From: Takakia lepidozioides
Lineage: Eukaryota; Streptophyta; Takakiopsida; Takakiales; Takakiaceae
DNA: 64,000 nt
Assembly: GCA_030704615.1 (NCBI GenBank)
Contig: CM060732.1
Span: 51,317,053 to 51,381,052 of the forward strand
Direction of reading: 5' to 3'
Below the pieces are notes generated by a model, which saw only the letters and a list, made by a program, of their open reading frames with translations, was not told the DNA's origin and ran no database searches. Position numbers and translations under genes: made by a program. Positions 10,277-21,156 of the stretch are shown here, piece after piece (the stretch's first letter is position 1; every line of letters starts with the position of its first letter).

Positions 10277-13200
10277 ACGAGTTTTTTTGAGAGGAAGATA
10301 GAGGAGGCAAAGAGAATGAAGGAGGACATGAAGATTGTAGAGAAGAGAGAGAGGAGGAAGAAGGTTTGGACTGAGAAATGGAAGATTGAGGAAGGACGAA
10401 GGATTATGATGCAAGAGAGACGCAGAATGAAGAAAGAATGGAGAGAAATAAAAAGATTGGAAAGAGAGAGATTGAAGGTAGAGGAGACCGAGAAAAAGAG
10501 AACAGACCAGCAGTTAGAGAGAAGGAATTTGATGCTTATGTGGATGGAGAGTGCAAGAAGCCGAGAAGTTGCTGGAGGCTGGCAGCCCTACCAGCTAATC
10601 CGCAAAAACTTGCTGGTGAGCACTCTTTCCTGCTCTGTGGTGAGCTTGAGGTCGAATGAATGGATTCGTTCCTGTGCATCACAAGTGAACACCAGCAAAT
10701 AGACCAATCCTTTATTTTCATGTTCCTGGCAAATGTTGATTATTATCCTCCTCCTCCGACAGTGGTTAGTTGTGGGGTCCAGATGATCACCAGTTTTTAT
10801 GTGCTTCTCAATCAATGTGGAGAAGTGAACCACAACCCTACAGTTAATGTCAAAAGGACCTTATTTTGCAAGAGTATTGTGGAGAGTATCCTGATATGTC
10901 CTCATAGATGACCTGCACTTTCCCACTAGACAATCCATGCAAAGTACAAGTTTTAAAGGAGATGCTGCCAACTTTACAAACTCCAGGCAGGTGGGGAGAA
11001 ATGGAGGTGGCCTAAACTCGGCACTTTTGCATCACTGAATCAGCAGGGTATCCTTCCCAGGCAACTAGACTGAAGAAGGTTGGAAAATGTATTGAGTAGC
11101 ATACTCTTGAATCAGCTTATTCTTTAGTTTGCCGCATTCTCTGTCAATACTATGAGGTCCTGAGGCACAGGGAGATTTTGCTACAAAAATGTGAAAAGAT
11201 GCATTTTTAGCGACTTCGTCCTGTAAATGATTGCCTGTCTTTGCCTCATGACCACCTACACAGCTGCATGATTGATATAGTCAGGCAGCTGGTTGTGGAG
11301 AGGGGAAGAAATATGCAAAACATGCTCTCCACACTGAGTAGAAGCTGAAAAGGGCTTGGGTTGGAATCAGCGGATCATGAAGGATGGAAGGAAAGGTCCA
11401 GCTCCAGGTATAAAAAAGAAGAGCAGAAAAGGAGAGGTGCCAATTGTTGATGTCTCGAATTGCAAGTACGAGGTGGTGCGTATTGTTGTGCGGAAAAATG
11501 GTTGGGAAGAGGGAGGTGAGGATGAGAAGAGTTGTCACCTGATTTGGACAGGTATGTATCTCTCCTATCGTCCCCTTATGGCTGTTTTTGGTGGGACCTC
11601 CAGTGTGGCTTTTGTGGATGTGATTTTGCTGAAAGGAACCATCACTGCTTACAGGGAGGCTACATCACCCATCTTCCCTAGTCTGTACTGCAAAATTGAA
11701 CACAATAGGGTGCAGATGAATTGAGTTCTGCAGCAGAAGCCACAGAGACACTTAGTTGCATGTTACTGTGTTCAATTCAGTTGGAAACTTCAAAACAAAG
11801 TTTAAACCAGGGGCCCTCTAAATAATGCTATCCTCATCTAACCAACATTGGGTGGGCAACCATAACCAGGTTGGCATGAGCTCATTTCTTAGTTTCAACC
11901 CGACAGCCAGTTCCTCTATGGCAATTATGTGAGGGAGGTAGATAGATGGAAGAATTGGAGAATGATGGGGCTTAAAAGAAGGTTTGGTTGAGCAGGGTTC
12001 ACACTTTCTTTTCAGTTCTCTTGATTCTGGCCATCTCAGATAACGCGTGTTTGGGATGCTTGTCACTTGGACGACACGCAGATATGTCAGTTGGTCCGGA
12101 AAGGTTGATGTCCCTTAAACGAGGGCAAAAGATCAACCATTTGTATGGCATGCTCTCTATATGCCGCAAAAAGTCACTCTTTCGCAGCCTCACCACAATG
12201 CGAAAGTAGGCTTACCTCTTCCTCTCACGCTTACACATACAAACTCCTCTTTTATAATCTTTGTATTTTAGTTAGGATTTAGCCTTCATCCACTTGAGAA
12301 ACAAGGAAGGAGTACTGAGACAGACAGGAGTGACTACCATTTCAAACCTACACAAACTTCATTCACCTTACGACCCTTTGCCAACCAACTTAATATTTGT
12401 GTTTGCCAGTAAGGCCTGGAAGTCGGGCTTGGAGAGTCTAATTACATTAAGTTTTCAATGCCCAGGTTGTTCCCAGCGCAGTATAAGTACTTTCCTCGTG
12501 CATTTGTCCTGCCCAATCAGCTGCAAGACTTGCTCGGATGCTTCAGCTGTTCTAAAGTGAAAACATTTATACTCAAGCCAGACAATGGAAGCCAGGTGAA
12601 TGCCTTTTCCATAAGAATTGATTCACACAATTCAGTTGACAGGAGAGGCACACGCACATCATGACTGGACTCCAAACTGACTCTTATTGCTTGGGAGAAA
12701 GGAAGGATTTGCACGGAGCAACAATAGAATGTACTCATAAGACGTTGTTTGCCGTAGCCTTGTGGCCATTGACCAGTTTGCGCCAGAACACAAAAGGACA
12801 GAAACTACCTTTGACAGAAACTACCTTTGTCAGGGGTAGTATGACTTACCTTGAAACAGACAATTAATCCGAGTTTTCCAGATATCCTCTAGAAATCCCT
12901 TCACGCAAGCATCAATCTGCTGTGTGTGGTTTGCCCAATAACTAGGCCCCAAAAGGGCCTGGGCTTTTGGCTCAGCCTCGAGACTTTCAAAGTTGGTAAA
13001 CAGAGGTTCAGGCACAATTCCCTTGATGGATTTGAAGAGGGCGTCTCTCTTGTGAGAGTATCCGGGACAATGAATCAGAAAATGAATATTGTCTTCAGGT
13101 TGCCCACACAACAGGCATTTGCAATCCCTCTTTCCTCTCTGTTTGCTGTTCAAAGGTAGGCTTCCCGCCCTGAGTTTAAATTTCAGTCTAGTGCCGAGGG

Positions 13201-16200
13201 TGGGTAAACCCTTGAGGTCATCCCATGTCACAGACTGGAAACAAGTTCCGGGAAGTTTTCAGCCTAACTTCATTTTCATCAGAGAATTTCCTGCAACAGA
13301 CATGGCTTTGGACACTACAGCCTCTAAGTCAGATTTATCCAGCAGGGTCAAGACTTGTGGGCTGAGATTCAGATCCTTGAGAATCTCTTCTATTCTCTTC
13401 CGCCAGGACTTAGCCTGTTTGATAGGGTGATCCTGCTTCCAAGACGTCGGGAGCTTAAGGGATGCCAAACTCACCCCGAACAACCACATTGGCTGTTTTG
13501 GAGCATGCTGACATGCACTCCGTAAGCACCCCACTTAAATGGATTCTAGAGACTTTGCAATAGAGACTGAGAGATAGATGTACTCATGAGACCAACTTAG
13601 TACCCACTGTAGTCGGTGTAGAAATGAAGTAGTACTTCAGCTATAACGTCCGCAAAAAGCTGAAAGAGCTCATGGGGCAAGAGAAAAGAACAAGAAAGTG
13701 AGATGGGCCCTCCACAAGCAACCCAAAAGCAACTATTGTTCAAGGGTTTGTCTAAGAGCCATGTTGAGAGCTGACAAGGTGAGTTCCATACACATCAAAA
13801 GGGAATCTACCTTGTATATTAAGCTGCCTAGCATTTCTGATCCTCGTAATGGAAGACCTCCGTGACAGATTAGGCATCACAGAATAGACAAGTGAATCTC
13901 CCACGGATCTCATAGTAGAAAGGGCAGTGAAAAAAGAAACACTTTCAATTTCCCTGTTGTTCCAGCGCAAGCGGGCATAGGCTGTCCTAACGTTGCAGTT
14001 GTCCCACCTACCAATCTCTTTCCGTAGACTCTGGGAGCCCACCAAGGTTGGGATGGGCCCAAAACTGCCATAGGGGGTCACGGACAGGTTATGACAATCC
14101 AACTACAAGGAATTGATTTATGGGCTGCATTGGCAGTATACTAGAAAGCATGAGGTTGATTTCAGCACTGCTCTGGTGTTTGAACTCGTCGCACATGTGG
14201 CTGTAGTGGCCCTGCCAGTAAAACACCAGTCAGAAATGGCGAAACAACTCTCTCTCTATATCTCTCTGTCACTCTCTCTGGACAAATAGCTACGGGCAAG
14301 CATCTTAAATGAGTACATTCTAAGACCATTATAAACTGTCTTCGAAAAAGTTAAACCAAAAGGAGATGATCTTACATCCACAGGAAGAGAGGGGGAGAGA
14401 AAATATGTAAAGAAAAAGAAGCAATTGATTACGTCCCAAGGAGGCCCAGAGGAAGTAGAACCAACAAAAACAGAACTTGTTCAAAGTTGCTCTGATATGG
14501 GAGTGCATCATGCAGACACGCTGTTAACCACTTCAGGAGCTCGTAGCATCCATATGAAAGAAATTTATTCTGTGGCCTGATGGCCTAAGAGTAAATGTAC
14601 TCAAAAGAGTAATATGCTTTGGCAGTGCACAGATCTAGCAATGACCTTTCTCCTGGGTTGCATGTTGATTTCAGTATGGAACTATCACAGCTCCTACACA
14701 AGACCATCTCCTCATTCTGAGCTTGATCTTTATTTCAGTTACATCAAGTACAAAAGTGGCATCAGGAGGCAAGTAGAGAGTGACAGTCAAGAGAATAAAA
14801 CTGGGTGACATAATGGATCACACATGATACAAAATGATAGACCTAAGGAGAAAGAAAATGTATGAGATATTCAAGATGACCACTGGGGCTGGCTCCAGGG
14901 AAGAGGAGTCGTCCTGGCACAGAGTTTGGCAGATGTGAAACGGGCCATTGAGGGGTATCCTGGTTCGAATTTGCTGGCACAAAAGTACCTGACAAAGCCA
15001 ATGCTGATAAATGGTTACAAGTTTGACCTGCGCATTTATGTACTTATTCTCTCATGTGATCCCCTCCGCCTTTATCTCTACAGGTTTTACTTTGGTCTTT
15101 CCTTCAGTTTGTCTGCTTGTGTTCTCTTTCTGCCTTCAACAAATGGAATTCTCAGAAAGGAGCATACATCAGTAGTGGATGCAGATCCATGCCCACCACA
15201 CGTCTTTTTCTCCCCCTCCACTTTCTCCGTCCCTCAGTTTTTATCTCTGGCTCTGGGTTTTTTGTTTCCTCTCTCATGTTTTCTTCCATTTTGTCCCACA
15301 AGCTCTATGAGCTTTCCGCGGACGTTATAAAGCACCATTTCATTTCATTTCCCTCTCAGACGGTGGGAAAAACTGAATGAGCTGCCCTCTTTGAAAAAAT
15401 TAAAATGACTATCACTTATTGTCTTTCCACCAGTTAGACGAACTCCAGACAATGCCTAGGCTGCCACTCATCTTGGATCTCAATTACGGGTACAGGTGGA
15501 ACACGCATTTTAAATTCAATGGGGAAGAGTACTCTTGGTAAAATCTGGAAGGCCAGATTCAACTCATCTTTAAAGTGGGTCCCACTACTGGAGCAAGCCC
15601 TCCACCATAGCTGTGCTCCATTCTGCTGGCCCCTCTTTATGCACGCCTGGACCTGGGGTCTACTGCCACAAGGCCGCGGGGACCCAACATTGGAGTTTTA
15701 GGATACGGAGAATGGATTGCTCTTGTTATTTCTTCACAGATTCTACATCAGTGTCAGCTTTCTTTTACAACAATAGGACATACAGCAAAGTTTGACGATA
15801 TTTCATTGGTGGATTGGCAGGGAGGGTATTGTCCGGTTTTGCACAGAGAGATATCAGAAGCCTGTCCCAGAGAATCTGACTACCAGCTGCATGCACTTAA
15901 CGAACTATGCTCTGAACAAATACAATTCCAATTTCAACTTTAATACAAGTGCAACTGAGACCGACAAGGGCCACAAATGGACCCTAAGTTCGCTGTTCAA
16001 AGCACTGCAGGTCAGGGGTTTCGACATGGCCAAGCTACACCGACAGATTAGCCAGATTGTGGTGATGACAATACTTGCCATCGCCCCTCTTCTGGTACAT
16101 AATTATCACACGTACCTGAAGGAAGATGACCAAGGTCGCTCTTGCTTTGAGCTATTGGGTATGGATGTCTTGATCGATCACAAGTGCCAACCCTGGTTAT

Positions 16201-18822
16201 TAGAGGCAAGTCTCCCTCCTCTTTTGCAACCAATCCCATCTGCTTAACTGTCGAGGGCTGCTTCAGAACGTACTAATCTATTCTGATGTTGCCTGCAGGT
16301 CAATCATTCACCATCATTCTCAATTGATACACCCTTGGATCTGAAAGTCAAGGAAGCACTTATTACTGATACTCTCAAGTTGGTGCACGTGGACCCATCT
16401 GGAGTCTCACGATTGAGGCTGCAGGTACCATTTGCAAGGTTTTACTCCAATTTATTGAAAACAGGCTCCTTAGCTTCAGAACTTTGCATTTGTCTGAGCC
16501 ACTTGGGGTGAATGCGTCTTTGTCATCCGTCACAATATTACCCCACTTCTTGAAACCTTTGTGGAAATGCAATGTTAGAGAGATGCACTTAGTGCAATTG
16601 GATGCTTGTGAGTCAAGATGAGCACCTACAGCTAAGCCTCATAAAAAGAAGTACAGAGCACTGCACCAGAAGATTACTAGAAGAGCACACTGCAGACAGT
16701 GTTGCCGAGGTCTGCATCCATGTTATTTGCTAATGTTTCCAGCATTTCAAAGAAACAGATATGGCTGCAGGAAAAAAAGGGTGCAAAGATGCGATTGTAT
16801 GGGAAAGGTCAACCTACCGGTGAGAAGCCCAAGGGTGAACATGCTGAAGACCCGAAGAGGCAAACAATGGTCTTCCACCTGACCAAGGAAAACATTGAGG
16901 AGTATGAATCATTCAACATGGGCAAATATGACCGGATCTATCCATCTGAAGACAAGAACTTGCAAGAGTTGTACAGCATTTTATTGGCCGGGTCACAATC
17001 GGCCTTTAGCCTTTCTTTTGACATGAAGGTCAAGAAGAACATAGCCAAAGTACGCGAAGACAGGCTGCAAGAGCAAATGGCAAAGGAGGCAGAGGAGAAG
17101 AGGCTGCAACGAGCCCGCATTGAAAGTAAAAAGAAGGCCCAGTGCAGTGCCAGGGCAGCAGCACTTGCAGCCATGTCTGAACACGCCAAGGAGGGAAACA
17201 CTAGTCAGATGTATGGGGGAGCTACTTTGGGAATACATGAACCTGTCTTGGAGGGCATAGAAAGCAGGGGGTTCTCACCGGAGCGTTTGGCTGAGGAAAT
17301 GAGGTCTGAAGAGAGGAAAGAGTTGGACAAGCTAGGGGAAGGAGGGGAAGCAATGATCCCGGAAACATCTACCAAAAGGGCACAGGAGACAACAGAGCAG
17401 GTTGGAAGAAAGACAGACCAGGGCTCAGGTAAGAGGGAACTTTTGGAGAAATTGCTGTGCAAGAAAGACGAGAGGGTACTGGAACAAGTAGGGAAGAGGG
17501 AGGGGGGGGTGTCACAACTGTTGGGAAGATGTGAAGAGCGGATGTTGGAAAGGCTTGTAGCTCAGCAGCTGGGGCAGTCAAAACTGAGGGAAACAGCAAA
17601 TTCAGCAAAGGAGGAGAAGAAAGCTGCTGACGCCTCTCCACAGAAAGCATTTCCATCAATGGAACCAAGAACTATCAGAGATAGTGCCTTACAACAAGCT
17701 CTTGAAAGTCTTGGGGAGAGACCAGGTATGTCAGTATGTGACTTTTTAGCACCATTATTTGCTGTGCTACTGAATATTATCATATATCAATGTTGTACTT
17801 CTGGCATCAATCAGTAACGGAGCAGGACTTCAGTTTGCTCATTTCAAATGTAGATGTGGAAATCTGATTGCTGTTTGAGATTACTAAAACGTTCCTGAGC
17901 CCAACGTTGATGCACCACAGAACCTGAAACAACTGGCCCCAAGCACTGCCCCAAAGAGTCATGTGGAATTCAATACCAAAAAAGAGGTTGAAGCCACCTC
18001 CTTCTGTGTGCACCTTTTGTTAAGGCCTCTGGTAGGCAAAGAGTTTCAACATCTTAGATAAAGACTTCCAACAGAAAAGAGGCACTGCACATAACTGATA
18101 GATTAGCTTCAATTCCCAAATTCTGAGTTAAAATCCAATTTCAGAGCTATAAAAGTAGAATGATTATCTCAAAAAGAATCCCTGACCCATCGTTGACCTA
18201 AGATGTTAGTGCTTTCCCGACCCGTCAAGCTCACAGAAACATGACTTGTCTGATATCTGACATTTAAGACACAGACCAAAACCTGGCAGGTGAATCTAGG
18301 TCCTGCCAAAGCAACACACCCAGGAAAGAAAAGAAAATGCCGATAGAACTTCTGCCAGTCCAAGAAAGCCTTGGAAGCTCTTCCTTGGACTCCAATACAG
18401 CAGTCTCTGGATCTTCGTCTGGATTACACAGGATGGCATTACCAAATTGCAAAGCCATTCAATCACTTGCTTATGAGCCATGTAATGTTTTACCTGAGTT
18501 GAAGACACGTGAAGCTCTCCCTGTAAAGAGCAAGCTGGCTGACCCAAAGCAAGAAACATTCTTGATGACTCGTCGCTACCATGGGAAGTTACCAGAGCTC
18601 GTCAGAAATGAGACCTTCTTCACCATTCGGGGTTACAGTCTCCCTTCAAATTTGGCCCGCTTTGTACCTAAGATACCCAAGAATCATGAACGCCTTGCAG
18701 TGGTGAAACAACCATTATTCCAAGCAGAGACCCCCACAGCCTACAACCCCTCACACCCCAAAAGGCGAGTTAGCAATGCTTACATGGTAAGAGGTCAAGA
18801 CAGGGATCAGAAAGCCCCTTAA
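10277..18822 (+). CDS. TTLL: Tubulin polyglutamylase, TTLL6-like (tubulin tyrosine ligase-like family), multi-exon
   Basis: Phase-consistent exons: 10277-10615, 11371-11551, 12082-12205, 12466-12595, 14899-15083, 15821-16205, 16299-16424, about 16759-17725 and 18290-18822. They give about 989 residues. The first exon found codes for a highly charged coiled coil (KRMKEDMKIVEKRERR). Then come the TTLL N-domain (NCKYEVVR, WTDMSVGPER, KINHLYGML), the ATP-grasp part (FILKPDNGSQGRG, KYLTKPMLINGYKFDLRIYVL), MHLTNYALNKYN, and the metal/ATP motif LLGMDVLIDHKCQPWLLEVNHSPSF. Next is the basic microtubule-binding segment (MGKYDRIYPSE) followed by a Glu/Lys-rich tail. The family adds glutamate side chains to tubulin, mainly in axonemes, which fits a plant with swimming sperm. 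The intron after 16205 starts with GC. A strong donor (ATG/GTAAGA) near 18785 may mean further 3' exons. The true 5' exon is unresolved. Confidence 0.88.
12728..13534 (-). mobile_element. LINE family I, 3' fragment (reverse transcriptase C-terminus and 3' tail), in a TTLL intron
   Basis: On the minus strand 13534-12830 reads as one frame broken only by a TGA at 13259. It encodes the end of a non-LTR reverse transcriptase ORF: a helical segment (SWRKRIEEILKDLNLSP), then the terminal zinc-knuckle region LKFKLRAGSLPLN, CKCLLCGQPEDNIHFLIHC. The non-coding 3' tail follows to about 12728, ending GGCTACGGCAAACAACGTC then TTATGAGTAC. The element is 5' truncated, as is usual for LINEs. The same tail recurs at 22.4 kb, 22.8 kb, 19.3 kb and in the SINE at 29.25 kb. 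Confidence 0.8.
13621..14102 (-). mobile_element. LINE family II, 3' fragment, in the same TTLL intron
   Basis: Minus strand: 14100-13800 retains a decayed zf-RVT-like end of a plant LINE ORF (cysteine motif followed by FFHCPFYYEIRGRF). It is followed by a spacer and the family's 3' terminus at 13621-13680. That terminus reads on the minus strand AGCTTTTTGCGGACGTTATA and ends in ATTTC-type repeats. A better-preserved copy lies at 21.6-21.8 kb and shows [20 protein letters not shown]. This supports the reading as the C-terminal zinc finger of a LINE reverse transcriptase. Confidence 0.7.
15180..15355 (+). mobile_element. LINE family II 3' tail in a TTLL intron
   Basis: Plus-strand copy of the family II terminus (CCGCGGACGTTATAAAGCAC) ending in ATTTC repeats near 15350. 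About 110 bp of pyrimidine-rich 3' UTR lies upstream. It is severely 5' truncated and lies wholly inside the 15084-15820 intron. Confidence 0.65.
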
Positions 18823-21156
18823 AAGCAGGCAATGGAAAACTGCATACGCAGCTCCCAAAAGCCATTTGCCAGCAGTAGATATAGCAAACTGCAGACACAA
18901 GGGGGCAGAAAGTCTTGTTGCTGCACTGTTTCCATTCACAGTTTACCAGATACCATGTTGTGTTCTTGACCACTCATACTGGCAAGTGTTGCCAATTGAG
19001 AGTGGTTAGGTGTTGCAGATGAGGAAACAGCTATTCTCATGTTACATGGGTGTTGAGCATAATCAATCCCACTTCGGTCATCCTCTCTTTCGTTCTCATG
19101 GGCCATGGGGCCTCAGGGCCCCTGTTGGCCGCTACAAAAATTGTTTCTTTGACTCTAAGTTGAAATTGTAGCTTTGTAGTTCTGGTGGCTGATCATTTGG
19201 GGGCCCACTTTTCTGTCCTGATTACTCTTTCCTTCGTCCCATAAGCTCTTTGAACTTCCTGCAGAAATTATAAAATTCCTTCCTTTCTTACCCTTTTCTC
19301 AAGTAATGCAGTCTATGGCGACAAGGCTATGGCAAACAGTGTCTTATTAGTACATTCGCTTGATAATGGTGGTACCATTAGAATAACACTAGTTTTTTTG
19401 CTGTCGCCTAGCCCTGTATGCTACTGACTTTAGAACCCACTCCCATCCAATGTCACCCTTGGATTTGATACCAGCCAGAGTGAAGCTAAGTCTTGCACAC
19501 CTTGACACTGACTAGGAGATCGTGTGAAAGGTCAGACTCATATTTTTACCTCATTAATCTTGCATACTTGCAAGACTCTGACACGTCATCATGGGGCAGC
19601 ACAGCCCACTTCTGAAGGCAGTTTTACAAGAAAGACAGTGTATGCATCCTGTCCGTCCCATCGGTGTGCTGGAGCGTCCTCCCCTCCCTGCGTTTCTTCC
19701 TTTCTCAGTGGTTTGGCTGTTGTCAAGGCTAAACACGCAGTGCTTTTAGCCATATTCTCTGACTTACACGCCTGGCAGGAGCCTTCCTTGTGGATGATAG
19801 AACAGAAGTTGGGCTAACCGTGCATGCAAGCATACCACTGCTGGGCCAGCATCTGTTTGCTGGCAGGGCCCACCAACCAGATTGAACAGACAAATTAAAC
19901 ATGCCTTAAGTAAATCTATGCTCCACGTTCCCATGAGCAGAAAACCATCTTCCAATACAAAGGAGCTCTCTCCTCTCTTTCAAAGTGAGTGTATTCCACT
20001 ATAATTTCCACACAAACTTTGTATGAATACGAACTTCTATGATGCAGCGCTGTGATCTCAGATTTGCATAGTCCTATATCAACAGAGGATCTGTCTCTGG
20101 TTTTTGCTTTCAGAAGGAAGTTGTGGGTCATTTCCTTAGTACAACATGGATGCTGGACAAAGCTCTAAGACATTGACAACTTCACATTGTGTTACACACT
20201 GTTACTATAAGTGTTGCGATTCTTCTGTATCCAATTTTCACACAGCCAAGAATACACAATGTACCCCCCCACTGCACTATGAGGTTATGACCTATTACAA
20301 GTCCTTCCCCATTCTTAGAGGGGTACAATCCAGGAAATGTGGCCAGGTCATTCAGCATATGACGAGCAGCAGGCAATCCAGCAAATTTCTGGGAGAAACA
20401 ATCTCAGGGCTTACAAATTCTCTTCTATTGCTACAGGTAGAAAGTCTGAAGGTCTAGTAAACAATGTTTAAACCAACGTACTACCAGCTCTTATAAAACA
20501 CAACATGAGCTCAAGCCTATCTTGTTATCCTAAGAAATTACAACCACCGCAGATATGATCCAGGCAACATGTAATCAGGTCCAAACTATATGAAGGCTAA
20601 ATGAGTCCTCGAAAAGACCCATCACAAACACAGGGGACAGCTAATACCCATCCCACTCAAGAGCCAGCTCTGGGACTCGGTGAGGAGCAGCCTTGCTCAA
20701 TGCACTGTCAAAAGAAAAGAACAATTAACAATTCGCCGTCACCGACTGTCCTCCAATATGGGCACATGAACAGATTACTCAATTCGGTTACAACCAAAAC
20801 GTCCAAAGGAACTCTTGAATTTTACTCGGACTCTTGTCCTATTCCAATAAGGGGACAGATCAAACATCTTTGGCCTGGGTCTGTTATGAATACAAAATGC
20901 ATTGTATGGCCACAACCTCAGTGCACCAAGATATGTCATGAGACTGCTACTCCAAAAAATCAGTGTGACCAGAAAAAAAGTAGGATGAAACATATGAATT
21001 TGACCAAGTGTCAGCCATTATCAATACTATAGTAAGTACTGCAATAGCTGCTAAAGAAAGGCCGTCTTTACGTGGCTTCCAAACACTTACACATAGAACT
21101 CAAAGAGATCATCAAAATAGATGCAAGTCCAAACAAGTTAAGTTAGGTGATTAAAC
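18823..21156. other. Spacer between TTLL and kinase genes, with LINE tail remnants
   Basis: No gene is recognised. It holds decayed family II and family I LINE ends at 19215-19353. The minus-strand kinase gene must end in this stretch. A possible final exon sits near 20.44 kb (frame AIEENL then stop), but its splice phase does not match the last exon I can place, so it is not called. Confidence 0.4.
19215..19353 (+). repeat. Decayed LINE family II and family I 3' ends in tandem
   Basis: 19228-19275 resembles the family II terminus (CCCATAAGCTCTTTGAACTT then a changed CAGAAATTATAAA). 19318-19353 resembles the family I terminus (CAAGGCTATGGCAAACAGTG then TCTTATTAGTACA). Both are on the plus strand and diverged. 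Confidence 0.55.

Noticed and set aside
20420-20450. Candidate last kinase exon (AIEENL stop)
   Set aside because: The acceptor leaves the wrong phase relative to the exon at 21231-21157.
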